This document shows positions 9,735-19,584 of a DNA stretch of 64,000 bases, one piece after another. A program made the translations under genes and the position numbers. The notes beneath the pieces were generated by a model. The model ran no database searches. It saw only the letters and a list, made by a program, of their open reading frames with translations, and had not been told where the DNA came from. How positions within the stretch are numbered: position 1 is the stretch's first letter; each line of letters starts with the position of its first letter. The stretch is from contig CM039462.1 in assembly GCA_022414725.1 (NCBI GenBank), positions 43,138,560 through 43,202,559 on the forward strand. Reading direction: 5' to 3'. The DNA is from Microglena sp. YARC (lineage: Eukaryota; Chlorophyta; Chlorophyceae; Chlamydomonadales; Chlamydomonadaceae).

Positions 9735-9885
9735 CTACCCTCCAGTGAGCTAGCATCCACAAGCCAGATCTCCTATACCCTAAACCCTAGAACCTAAACC
9801 CTGAACCCTAAACCTTATATCCTAAACCCTCAATCCTAAACCCGAGGAGGATCTGGTTTGTGGATGCTAGCTCACTGGAGGGTAG
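9735..9885. repeat. Interstitial telomere-like tract inside an inverted repeat
   Basis: Arms of about 36 bp (CTACCCTCCAGTGAGCTAGC... at 9735 and its complement ending at 9885) flank about 70 bp of degenerate CCCTAAACCCTA units (about 9776-9843). The repeat type is the plant TTTAGGG telomere motif. The arms adjoin the candidate exon at 9657-9714. Confidence 0.85.
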
Positions 9886-9904
9886 CTACCCCCTACCTAC
9901 CTAC

Positions 9905-10475
9905 CGCTGCATCCCCCCCCCACATGGCTTGCTGGAGCTGCCCCCTACCGCTGCATCCCCCCCCCACATGGCTTGCTGGAGCTGCCCCCTTCCGCTGCAT
10001 CCCCCCCCACATGGCTTGCTGGAGCTGCCCCCTACCGCTACATCCCCCCCCACATGGCTTGCTGGAGCTGCCCCCTACCGCTGCATCCCCCCCCACATGG
10101 CTTGCTGGAGCTGCCCCCTACCGCTGCATCCCCCCCCCACATGGCTTGCTGGAGCTGCCCCCTACCGCTACAGCCCCCCCCCCACATGGCTTGCTGGAGC
10201 TGCCCCCTACCACTGCATCCCCCCCCCACATGGCTTGCTGGAGCTGCCCCCTACCACTGCATCCCCCCCCACATGGCTTTCTGGAGCTGCCCCCTACCGC
10301 TGCATCCCCCCCCCACATGGCTTGCTGGAGCTGCCCCTACCGCTGCATCCCCCCCCCACATGGCTTGCTGAAGCTGCCCCCTACCGCTGCATTCCCCCCC
10401 CACATGGCTTGCTGGAGCTGCCCCCTACCGCTGCATCCCCCCCCCCACATGGCTTGCTGGAGCTGCCCCCAAGAG
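9905..10475. repeat. Tandem array of 43-45 bp, 13 copies
   Basis: The unit is CATGGCTTGCTGGAGCTGCC plus CCCTACCGCTGCATCC and a C run of variable length. On the minus strand each unit contains GGGATGCAG, like the acceptor of the small exon at 9657-9714. The proline- and glycine-rich ORFs across it are repeat reading frames. Confidence 0.9.
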
Positions 10476-10589
10476 GTCTACCACTTCAGAAGCTCCCCTC
10501 TGCTGTTGCCTGCATCAGGACACCATGATAACCCATTGCTCCCCAGTTGAATGATTGCAACGAGCTTCTGAAAAAACATTGATGATAAC

Positions 10590-10738
10590 TAGGGACCGGC
10601 AAATCATATGATGTTGACCAAAGGCGAGTATGATATCATATGATATCAAACAAATTGCATCATATGATATTGTACATTTAGCCTCGCCAGGCCGCCGGCA
10701 TCGTATGCTATCATATGATATCATATCGCCTTTCCCTA
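10590..10738. mobile_element. MITE family M
   Basis: It begins TAGGGACCGGCAAATCATAT and ends ATATCGCCTTTCCCTA, with ATATGATATCATATGAT interior palindromes. The flanking 8-mers (ATGATAAC and ATGTTATA) match only in part. It has no coding capacity. Confidence 0.8.
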
Positions 10739-11327
10739 ATGTTATATATTGCACCCTTATTGCTTTTGCACGATTTGTGGACCCTGGTTTTTGTCGTTTT
10801 CAGGCACTTCGCAATATTTGTGAAGTTGATAAGAATCATCAGATTTGTAACAGTTTTCAGACTTGTCAAATTTATCAGATTGAAAAAATCATCAGATTGA
10901 AAAAATCCATTTGAAATGGCATTTATTAAGCCGTTATATATTGCACCCTTATGATCAGTTTTTTTGACGGCCACTGCGTCGCCCACCCGTCGTGGCTGAC
11001 TTTTCTGAAATCAGGTTTGAGTAACCCACTCTGGTGGGCTATTCAACTTTTCTGAAATCAGGCTTGAGTAGCCCACCCTGCTACACAACCTTGCCCAGAA
11101 AAATCTAAAATAAAAAACACTGCTTATGATATCACCAACCTGTCGCTGTCACGGATTGCACCACCACCACCACCATCACCCACTCACCCTGCACATGCCG
11201 CACATCCCCATGGAGCTCTCAGGTCCCCCCCCCCACACACACACCCACACCACCACCACCACCACCTACCCACCGACGCAACTCATATATAAGGCGTTAT
11301 ATATGGCACCCTCATGATAACACCAAC

Positions 11328-11386
11328 CTGTCGCTGTCACGGATTCTGCGCTGGCTCCCTCTTCGTCCTAGACATAAGGCACTGGG
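11328..11386 (-). CDS. Gene B, small basic exon
   Basis: The acceptor is ACCATCCCAG|CCC and the donor GCGACAG|GTTGGTG. It is 59 bp: 19 codons, PSALCLGRRGSQRRIRDSD, plus 2 bases. It takes phase 0 from the exon at 12887-13070. A donor-side copy (CGTGACAGCGACAG|GTTGGT) occurs at about 11120-11155, the pattern seen at other exons of this gene. The other two frames contain stops. It is short, so the support comes mainly from phase and the repeated donor. Confidence 0.45.
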
Positions 11387-11512
11387 CTGGGATGGTCCGA
11401 GAGGGCACAGGCTTGTGCCTTGTTTCCTTTCAAGCGCTTTAACAGCCTGAAAGGGCGTGGCACTTTTTGGAAAATTGCATGTTCAAATCAAGACCGTAAA
11501 TAATTAGGGAAC

Positions 11513-11560
11513 GGCAATATGATTTCACTTGATGATATCACATGATGAATTTGAGTAGCT
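11513..11560. mobile_element. MITE family M, one end only
   Basis: TAGGGAACGGCAATATGATT is followed by degraded palindromes. No opposite terminus is visible. Confidence 0.5.
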
Positions 11561-11766
11561 TGTGAAACTTGCCAGAAAGTAACTATCCAACAAGCCGATG
11601 CAATAAGTGATAGCACATGGATGTTTGGCAAAAGTACAAGGCACCCCAATCCTTATGCTCTACCCATACCATCACCTGGGATGAGATACCGCACATTTAT
11701 CCTGGCGGAAAATATGAACGGAACAAGAGTAAAGCATTGAGCCTATTTGGCCTACCCTTGCACTGT

Positions 11767-11935
11767 AACAAACACACGTACATGCATACATACATACGTA
11801 TATACATACATACATGCATACATACATACATACATACATACATACGTACATACATACATACATACATGCATACATACATACATGCATGCATACATACATA
11901 CATACATACATACATACATACATACATACATACAA
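11767..11935. repeat. (CATA)n microsatellite
   Basis: About 40 tetranucleotides with CATG and CGTA interruptions. All ORFs through it (YIHTYIHT, VCMYVCMY) are artefacts of a period-12 reading. Confidence 0.95.
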
Positions 11936-12006
11936 TGCATTGCTCCCAGGAACTTGTGAATGACAAAGCAAAGTAAATTATCCTCCCAAACATTTGTACA
12001 CACAAT

Positions 12007-12445
12007 TAATCTGTATATGTGGGAAAGCTCAGAGCCAGTCTAACATACCCCCCAAACACCCGTATAAACAATGAATCCTCATAGGTGGGAAAGCTCAGAG
12101 CCAGTCTAACATACCCCCCAAACACCCGTATAAACAATGAATCCTCATAGGTGGGAAAGCTCAGAGCCAGTCTAACATACCCCCCAAACACCCGTATAAA
12201 CAATGAATCCTCATAGGTGGGAAAGCTCAGAGCCAGCCTAACATACCCCCCAAACACCCGTATAAACAATGAATCCTCATAGGTGGGAAAGCTCAGAGCC
12301 AGTCTAACATACCCCCCAAACACCCGTATAAACAATGAATCCTCATAGGTGGGAAAGCTCAGAGCCAGTCTAACATACCCCCCAAACACCCGTATAAACA
12401 ATGAATCCTCATAGGTGGGAAAGCTCGGCCAGTCTAACATACCCC
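12007..12445 (-). repeat. Tandem array of 66 bp, about seven copies
   Basis: The unit spans GGGAAAGCTCAGAGCCAGTC, TAACATACCCCCCAAACACC and CGTATAAACAATGAATCCTC. Copies are nearly identical, so amplification was recent. On the minus strand the unit shares TGGCTCTGAGCTTTC with the intron start just after the donor of the exon at 12887-13070. It is therefore a donor-side array. Its period is 22 codons, which leaves one frame open over the whole array. Confidence 0.9.
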
Positions 12446-12530
12446 CAAAACACTCGTACACACAAATAAATGTAAAGGAGGTAAAGCTCAGAGCTAGTCG
12501 AACAGACTACCCAATGAATCCTTATATGTG

Positions 12531-12720
12531 TAGGGGTTGGCTATGTTGTATAATATTAGTGAATAAATACTATTATATACTATTATATAATATTAGTCTG
12601 AGGAGCAGTCGCACCAGAATTTCGAATTTATTTGAAAAACTAATATTATTGTGGCACTATAATATAATAATATTATTTAATATTATTTTTCCAAACACTT
12701 ATATTATTTGCCCTTCCCTA
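12531..12720. mobile_element. MITE family M2 (TAATATTAG-rich)
   Basis: It begins TAGGGGTTGGCTATG and ends TTTGCCCTTCCCTA, 190 bp. The flanking 8-mers are TATATGTG and TACATGTA (6 of 8 match). The interior has TATAATATTAGTGAATAAAT and CCAGAATTTCGAATTTAT. Its sister copy is at 22688-22889. The termini resemble family M. Confidence 0.75.
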
Positions 12721-12886
12721 TACATGTATTTATACATTGATGAACACTGTGACGAGGGAGCTGTTCTAGTGTTCTTGCCAGGTGCGTGTGTGTGTGTGTG
12801 GGGGGGGTATGTGGGTGTGGGTGTAGGTGAGTGAGCGTGTAGGTGGAGATATTCATGTGTGAAAGCTCAGAGCCAGTGTTACAGAC

Positions 12887-13070
12887 CTTCATAGCCTGAT
12901 CGTGCGATTTTACGAGTGAGCTTCCCTGACGATGCTGCTGATCTTGCAGGACTAGGGACTGGATCTGATCCTTGTCAGTAGTGCCGAATAATCTCATCAG
13001 CAACTTGTCGTCGATTAGGGACTCTGACTCGGCCTTTCTGTCCGGAAAGTTGAGCTCCCCATCCGGCCTC
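12887..13070 (-). CDS. Gene B, exon with RPDGELNFPDRK
   Basis: The acceptor is CTGATAACAG|G and the donor GCTATGAAG|GTCTGT. It is 184 bp: one phase base plus 61 codons. The protein opens RPDGELNFPDRKAESESLID, continues DKLLMRLFGTTDKDQIQSLV and ends LVKSHDQAMK. It is charged, mostly helical in character and not low complexity, so it is very likely coding. The family is not recognised. It fits phase 2 from the exon at 19433-19576 and ends in phase 0. Donor-side duplicates form the 66 bp array to its left. Confidence 0.65.
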
Positions 13071-13156
13071 CTGTTATCAGAATTGGATCAAGATTTCAGC
13101 AATGGGTTTTCACAGTTTTCATGTCCGGTTTTCTGATGCACAGAATTAGTGTACGC

Positions 13157-13337
13157 CAGGATACTACTAAGCGATGCCGCGCTGCCTTTTTGAGCCCCTC
13201 TGCGCGTTTCGCGCAGTTTTTTCAACCCCCTGTGGGCGCAGCGCGTAGTTTTTGCGCTTTTTCCACTAAAAAGCGCTGACCAATTTGACGTTTGTGCGCT
13301 TTAAGCGCTGACCAATTTGGCAAGAAGTAGTAACCTG
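13157..13337. mobile_element. MITE family N (hAT-like, GCGC-rich)
   Basis: The ends CAGGATACTAC and GTAGTAACCTG are degenerate forms of CAGGGTACTAC/GTAGTACCCTG. The interior has GCGCTGACCAATTTGACGTT and GGGCGCAGCGCG. Target duplications are no longer visible. A family Y repeat follows at about 13425-13530. Confidence 0.75.
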
Positions 13338-13539
13338 GAGCCCGTAGCATTTATTCGCTTCTCTACAATGAACCATGCATATAATACATGTCATCCACTC
13401 TTTTGCACACTTTTGTACTCTTTTGAAGGAGTGGCAACGCCATTCAGACTGATTCCTCCGTGTCGCTGGTTTGTGTTGGGAGACCCACTTCCTGGGGTGA
13501 AATACCTTCCGCAACTTCAAAAAAAACTCAATTGATTGT

Positions 13540-14220
13540 GGTCAGTTGGGGAAGACCCTTTAGACCAGTATGATAAATCTGGGCTGTGACATGCATACAT
13601 TATATGGCACTGATGCAGATAATGAAATGGGGCATCATAGTTTGGCAGTTTTGCAAGGACAGCAATGCATATACGTGGGAGTGTTAGTCCAGGGGGATTC
13701 ATCTAGGCTGCATAGACTTGCCCAATTTCTGATAAGCAGAGTAAGGCTTGGTTAGATTATGTTCTTGGGTAGGTGAATCCAAGATTGATCCGAATCCATC
13801 CAACTGTAGCACATAATTTCTGTTTCTGTTATAGAAAAATAAGGCAAAGGCATTCGCCTCCAGATTGTTGCTGATTTATATATTTTTAAACTTCTTTTAA
13901 CTCTAACTTTTAACTCTAACTTTTAACTTTAACTTTATCTTTTAGCTTTAAAATCAAGCACCTAAAGCATGTAGATTCTAATATAACATAATTATAATAT
14001 AATATATTTCTAATATAGTATGTGTTTTAGATATATATGCTAATCGAGCACCTAAATCATAAATAGATTATTCCAGCATATAGTGTTTTATATTTGTGTT
14101 ATTTCAATGGAACCACCGACCATCCACGTTTCTGAATGTAGTCTCCCAGATAGTTTATAAATGGTTCTTGAACTTGACAAAAGTGAGGACCCTGCAGCCA
14201 TGACACCAGTACTCACAATC
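13540..14220. other. No gene recognised
   Basis: AT-rich sequence with short TTTAACTCTAAC repeats (13890-13950) and TAATATAATA stretches. No exon with repeated boundaries or protein-like composition was found on either strand. Confidence 0.5.
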
Positions 14221-14224
14221 CCGT

Positions 14225-14420
14225 TGGCTCAAATGGCTCAATGGCAGAGGTGGTTGAAACAAGAATGTGCGGGGTTCGAATCCCTAGGGGTGCGCTTTAG
14301 TGTTCGCGGTTGCTGTCAACCACCATGGTAGCACTGTCCAAGTAAAGTAGCAGCCGTTCTCTACCGCCGTAGGACGTGGCTCCCTAAATAACACACCCCA
14401 CCAGGCGTTATCATTACTTA
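14225..14420 (+). mobile_element. tRNA-derived SINE T, full-length copy
   Basis: The A-box-like TGGCTCAATGGCAGAG is followed by the B box GGTTCGAATCC about 40 bases on. The body TGTCAACCACCATGGTAG and the end CACCAGGCGTTATCATTAC follow. Its spacing makes it one of the best copies in the window. Confidence 0.8.
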
Positions 14421-14850
14421 GGACCCTTCCGCCATGACACCATGCACTTGAACTTGAACTTGGTTACTTAGCTTCAGCCAGCAATTTGGCTGCTCGCCGT
14501 CTTCGGCTGTAAAATAAAATACCAGGAAAATGTATACGCGCGAACACCGCGCGAACAAATCACTTTTCTTTTTTTTTTTTTTTTTTCTTTTCTTTTTTCC
14601 TCCTCTTCTTCTGAACAAGCCATGACACAACAACATGGGGTACACCCGGGTACACAAGTATAAAATATAAAGTTTGGGTGAACCATAATTTGGATCGTGT
14701 TATTGTTTTCGGAGTAGGAGTGACTTCGCTCATCACATATAATCTGTTGGGTTAGGGCTAGCATAAGGACAACCACCATTTGAGGCAAACATCCTCCTTG
14801 TAACAAAAAGCCACACCACCGGTTTTGGCAGCCAGATCTGACCTGTACAA

Positions 14851-15013
14851 CAGGGTACCACTTCTTGCTAAATTGGCCAGCGCTTCAAGCGCACAAACGA
14901 CAAATTGGTCAGCGCTATTTAGTGCAAAAAGCGCAAAAACTGCGCGAAACGCGCAGCAGGGCTCAAAAAGGCAGCGCGGCACCGTGCTGCCGCGTGTGTT
15001 TAGTAGTAACCTG
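14851..15013. mobile_element. MITE family N with near-perfect 8-bp duplication
   Basis: It begins CAGGGTACCAC and ends TAGTAGTAACCTG. The flanks are CTGTACAA and CTGTACAT, 7 of 8 identical. The interior GCGC-rich block is in reverse order relative to 62575-62770. Confidence 0.85.
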
Positions 15014-15162
15014 CTGTACATCCATATATTGAGGTTTCCTGACTAATTCTGGGTCAATGACTCGGGTTTCTTTGGCCTCAATGCTGACTGTTTCATTCCA
15101 GCACACTCTGCACTAAATGATGGGAGCAACTTAGCCACCAGGGATATTCCTCCTGGCTATAT

Positions 15163-15350
15163 ATAGTGATCGCTAGTTTTGACCCCGTTCAGCGAAATAA
15201 TCGCTGTATAAAGGTACAACAAATAGTTTTATTTATGACCTTAATGGTACTAATAGCTAGAAAAGCTACAAAAGGCACTAAAACACTGTCCCTGGAGGAT
15301 GCATACACCCTTATAGCTAAAAACAAAACTTTTAGATTCGGAACAAACAT
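15163..15350 (+). mobile_element. GCGATCGC element copy
   Basis: It opens TATATATAGTGATCGCTAG, then GACCCCGTTCAGCGAAATAA, and continues through AAAAGCTACAAAAGGCAC and CTGTCCCTGGAGGA. The far end resembles AGATTCGGAACAAA. It lies in opposite orientation to the copy at 380-577. Confidence 0.7.
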
Positions 15351-15424
15351 CACTGCTAACCACAGGTGATGGGGGCTCTGTCAAATGAAAAGGTACTCTC
15401 AGTTTTTTATGTTTTAATCTTATT

Positions 15425-15650
15425 TTTCGAACCTTATTTCATTTGTTACCTTTCAGTGCTTTATCTTATTTTTCGAACCTTAATTTGTTACCTTTAATTA
15501 CCTTATCTTATTTTTCGAACCTTAATTTGTTACCTTTAATTACCTTATCTTATTTTTCGAACCTTAATTTGTTACCTTTAATTACCTTATCTTATTTTTC
15601 GAACCTTAATTTGTTTCAGTACCTTATCTTATTTTTATCTTGTTTTTCTT
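15425..15650 (+). repeat. Tandem array, about 48 bp, four to five copies
   Basis: The unit is TTATCTTATTTTTCGAACCT plus TAATTTGTTACCTTTAATTACC. Copies are nearly identical. No link to an exon was found. Confidence 0.9.
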
Positions 15651-16049
15651 AAGCTTTAAGTTTTACCACGACACCTACTTCAAGCTTACCCGAATGGGCT
15701 TGCACATAATTATTTCATGGAATCTTTTTATAGCCTAATAAAGGATGCTTTACAAAATTAGCTTTTAAATTTGAAAGATGTGCAACACTACATACTGAAC
15801 ATATGCTAGGGGTCCACTCAAAAAATCCCGCGACTCTTCGTTTTCAGAGTGATTTGATCTACCACTAGACCAATGTATATCACTGAAAGGGGCTCAAAAG
15901 CACTCAAACTACCTAAAATCATGGTTTAAATGACAAAAAGTAGAATGGAGAAATCACTTCAAACTCAATTTTAATTTGAATCAAAGTCCCCTGCAAGCAT
16001 TGATCCCACAATTTGAATTTGAATCAAAGTTCCCTGCAAGTATTGATAT

Positions 16050-16830
16050 CACAATTTGAATTTGAACCTACCCACAGGCGGCAGAGGCTCAGTCATGTGC
16101 CAACTACCACTACCACTAAACCACTACAGCTACACTACCACTACCACTACCACTGCCACTACCACTACCACTACCATCACCACCACTATCACTGAACCTA
16201 CCCACAGGCGACAGCGGCTCTATCATGAGTCAACTACCACTACCACTACCACTACCACCAACACTACCACCAACACCACCAACACTGCACCTACCCACAG
16301 GCAACAGCGGCTCTGTCATGTTCCAACGCCACCTGGGATTCTTCTGTGGAACGTGCCAGGTATATGCGACGATGCACTAAGTGTATGTCAGCAATCCAGG
16401 TGTTATCCTTTTTAACGTATGTAACTCCCCTGCAAGTATTGGTAAGACAATTGGAAGGTGAGATGACACGACCTACCCACAGGCGACAGCCATACAGTGT
16501 GGGTGGGTGTATGTGTGTGTGTGTGTGGTGGGTGGGTGGGGTGTGTGGGGGGGGGTGGTGGGTGGGTGGGGGGCTATGGTGTGTGTGTGTGTGTTGGTGG
16601 GGGGGGGGGGGGGCTATGGTGTGTGTGTGTGAGTGTGGAGGGGTGGGGGGGTGGGGTGGGGGGGGTGGGGGGGGGGGGGGCAGAGGGCCATGAGCTGGTT
16701 TCTGGTTGCAAGGATACTTGACAGGAAGTACTTGCTAACCTCAAACCCACCCATAGGCGACAGTGACTCTGTCATGTGACAATGCGGATTGGGGTTTTTC
16801 TTTGGAACGTGCCAGGTATACGCGACCATG
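16050..16830 (-). repeat. Exon-like segment repeated with both splice sites
   Basis: The best copy is at 16295-16343. On the minus strand GTTCCACAG|AAGAATCCC leads to TCGCCTGTGG|GTAGG, reading KNPRWRWNMTEPLSPVG. Sister copies lie near 16745-16800 and 17495-17560. Copies of only the exon end plus donor lie near 16075 and 16200, on the downstream side as in other gene B junctions. Its phase does not fit directly between the exons at 19433 and 12887, so I do not call it part of gene B. Plus-strand splice sites also exist. Poly-ACC and GTGG tracts fill the gaps. Confidence 0.4.
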
Positions 16831-16904
16831 CACTAAATGTAAGTCGGCAATACACGTGCTATCTATTAAAGTATGTAACTCCCCTGCAAGTAGTGGTAAA
16901 ACAA

Positions 16905-17009
16905 GTTAAAGTGCTGATGCTGATGCTGATGTGATGATGCCGATGCTGATGTGATGATGCTGCTGCTGCTGATGATGATGATGCTGATGCTGATGTGATG
17001 ATGCTGATG

Positions 17010-17096
<87 letters not shown>

Positions 17097-17232
17097 TGAT
17101 GAGTGATGCTGATGCTGATGCTGATGTGATGATGCTGATGTGATGCTGATGTGATGATGATGATGATGATGCTGATGCTGATGTGATGATGATGTGATGC
17201 TGATGCTGATGATGCTGATGATGATGATGATG

Positions 17233-17267
<35 letters not shown>

Positions 17268-17362
17268 TGATGTGATGCTGATGTGATGCTGATGCTGATG
17301 CTGATGCTGATGCTGATGTGATGATGCTGATGTGATGCTGATGATGTGATGCTGATGATGCT

Positions 17363-17411
<49 letters not shown>

Positions 17412-17412
17412 T
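16905..17412. repeat. (GAT/GCT)n trinucleotide array
   Basis: About 500 bp of GATGATGCTGATGTGATG-type repeats. The His- and Ser-rich ORFs of more than 200 codons across it are not genes. Confidence 0.95.
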
Positions 17413-17639
17413 TCCCTTTTTTCCTGGTGCCCTACTGGACTCCAAATGTGTCCTCGGCTTAACGAAGTCAAGGGGGGACTTAATTGAGATGACACTAAAA
17501 CTACCCACAGGCGACAGCGATCTCTCATGTGACAATACGGAATTGGTTTTCTTCTGTGACATGTGAAAGGTGTACATGACCATGCGCTAAACATATTCCA
17601 GCCGTCCACTTTTGGCCGCGTTAATCATATTGAACTCCC

Positions 17640-18420
17640 TTGCATGCGGTGGTATAACAATTATGCAGTTGTGTGAGGTGTGTAGAGAGTATGGTTTGTG
17701 GGGCGTAAGGGGGTTGGGGTGGGGGTGATGTTTGGGGTGTGTGGTTTGTTGTGTGTATGTGTGTTGTGTGCGTGTGTGTGTGTGTGATGTGTGGTGTGGT
17801 TATTAGTGGATTGTGGTTTGTTGTTTGGAGGGTGTGGTTTGTGGGGCGTAGGGGGGTTGGGGTGGGGGGTGCTGTTTGGGGTGTATGGGTGTGTGTTTGT
17901 GGTAAATGTGGTATGTGTGGTATGTGTGGTGTGTGGTGGGGGGTGTGAGGATGAGACGGTGTGTGGTGTGGTTGGTGGATCGTGCGTTGTGGGGTGTAGG
18001 TGGTGTGTGGTATGTAGTGGTGTTTTGGTGTGTGTGGGTATGTGGTGGGGGGTGTGAGGATGAGACAGTGTGTGGTGTGGTCGGTGGATTGTGGTTTGTG
18101 GGGTGTAGGTGGTGTGTGGTATGTGTGGTGTCTGGTGTTTGTGGTATGTGGTGGGGTGTGTAAGGATGAGACGGTGTGTGGTGTGGTTGGTGGATTGTGG
18201 TTTGTGGGGTATAGGTTGGTGGATGTGGTAATGTGTGGTGTGTCTGGTGTGTGTGGTATGTGGTGGGGTTGTGTAAAAGGATGAGACGTGTGTGTGGTGT
18301 GGTTGGGTGGATTGTGGTTTGTGGGGTGATAGGTGGTGTGTGGTATGTGGGGGTCTTGTGGTATTGTGTGTGGTGCCGCCAAATGTGGTGTGGGGTGTGG
18401 GAATGTGAGATAGTAAGGTG
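17640..18420. repeat. GTGTGGT-rich tandem array, about 115 bp period
   Basis: Five imperfect units carry GGATGAGACGGTGTGTGGTG and GGATTGTGGTTTGTGGGG. ORFs on both strands (Thr/His/Pro-rich on minus, Val/Cys-rich on plus) come from the repeat. Confidence 0.9.
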
Positions 18421-18524
18421 GTTCAATACAGATTAATATGTGTACAGGTACAGTTAATTTAGTTATTGGGAGAGACCTTTTCCCTATATACGGGGTCAAA
18501 TAATGAAAGTCACGTGATGTGTGG

Positions 18525-18745
18525 TTCAGACGTCAAATGGCTCAATGGTTGAGCTCCTAGAAAAGAACGAAGCAAGTTGCCGAGTTCGAATCCCCACGGG
18601 TGGTTTTTAGTGTTTTCGGTCGCTGTCAACTGCCATGGTAGTTTTGTCCAGGTAGAGTAGCAGCCCGTTCACTACCCCTTCCCTGCATAAGGGGATTTTG
18701 CAGCTGCCTTGATCATCCCTCCAGCGAAGGTGTTATCATTACTAA
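18525..18745 (+). mobile_element. tRNA-derived SINE T
   Basis: AATGGCTCAATGGTTGAGCT forms the A-box region, then GAGTTCGAATCCCCACGGG the B box. The body is GTCAACTGCCATGGTAG, and the end is a degenerate AGGTGTTATCATTAC. Confidence 0.8.
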
Positions 18746-18784
18746 CAGATGTATGGCACACACATCTGATCATTCACAATTAAA

Positions 18785-18945
18785 CTATCAATTGTAGCAC
18801 ATAAATCAGCCCCCCATCGCGTGTGGGTAAAAACTAAGTGTTTGGGGTTCAGTTCATCAGTATCCTTTTCGTTTTTTAAGGCCACTATCACGGTTGGGCA
18901 AGTCCCTTTAGCCTATTTTTCCTACTCCTGGACTGCAACACTTAC
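18785..18945 (+). mobile_element. SINE-like element 'Z'
   Basis: Conserved blocks are TTTGGGGTTCAGTTCATCAG, GGTTGGGCAAGTCCC, TTTAGCCTATTT and the end CTGGACTGCAACA. In this copy the end runs straight into an (AAC)n tract. Other copies end in (CATA)n or in repeats of the last 15 bases, so the tail is variable, as in SINEs. Copies lie near 23300, 26560, 26745, 31150, 35520, 49800 and 59250, and inverted near 47400 and 58430. Confidence 0.7.
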
Positions 18946-19268
<323 letters not shown>

Positions 19269-19269
19269 G

Positions 19270-19407
19270 TGATTTGTTGAATATTGCCAATCACCTGTAT
19301 GCACTTCTCATTTTAGACTTGGCGACTGTCAGCGTATACTACTAGGACACGAGTGCCTGATTGGCATCTGATCAGATGCCAATCAGGCACTCGTGTCCTA
19401 GTAGTAT
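19270..19407 (-). repeat. Donor-side exon copy followed by a perfect 72 bp palindrome
   Basis: 19270-19326 repeats the last 33 coding bases and the intron start of the exon at 19433-19576 (AGTGCATACAG|GTGATTGG). Between that copy and the real junction lies a perfect inverted repeat at 19336-19407. Its arms run from ATACTACTAGGACACGAG to the centre TGATCA with no spacer. Confidence 0.9.
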
Positions 19408-19432
19408 TGATTTGTTGAATATTGCCAATCAC

Positions 19433-19576
19433 CTGTATGCACTTCTCATTTTAGACTTGGCGACCGCTCTGAATCGGGCCATAACTTCTTCCAGTCCCAT
19501 GCTGTCCAATTCATGTTCATCATTCTTAGACAAGCAGAAGTTCATTGCCGAATGACGTCCCAACTTGTAAAGAATC
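19433..19576 (-). CDS. Gene B, exon ILYKLGRHSAMNFCL
   Basis: The acceptor is CTGCTTGCAAG|G and the donor GCATACAG|GTGATT. It is 144 bp: one phase base, 47 codons and 2 bases. The protein runs ILYKLGRHSAMNFCLSKNDE, HELDSMGLEEVMARFRAVAK, SKMRSAY. The composition is ordinary and charged, so coding is likely. Acceptor-side copies of its first part lie at about 19880-19940, 20040-20140 and 22490-22565, and a donor-side copy at 19270-19326. It ends in phase 2, which fits the exon at 12887-13070. No domain is recognised. Confidence 0.6.
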
Positions 19577-19584
19577 CTTGCAAG

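Noticed and set aside
14225..14300. Possible tRNA gene (A and B boxes)
   Set aside because: No 7-bp acceptor stem or anticodon arm can be formed, and the same sequence recurs with a conserved non-tRNA body; it is a SINE.
16303..16359. Plus-strand exon reading DSGSVMFQRHLGFFCGTCQ, resembling a protease GDSG motif
   Set aside because: The match is four residues, sister copies contain stops, and the position of partial copies fits a minus-strand exon better.
16866..17609. His- and Ser-rich ORFs over 220 codons
   Set aside because: Reading frames of a GAT trinucleotide array.
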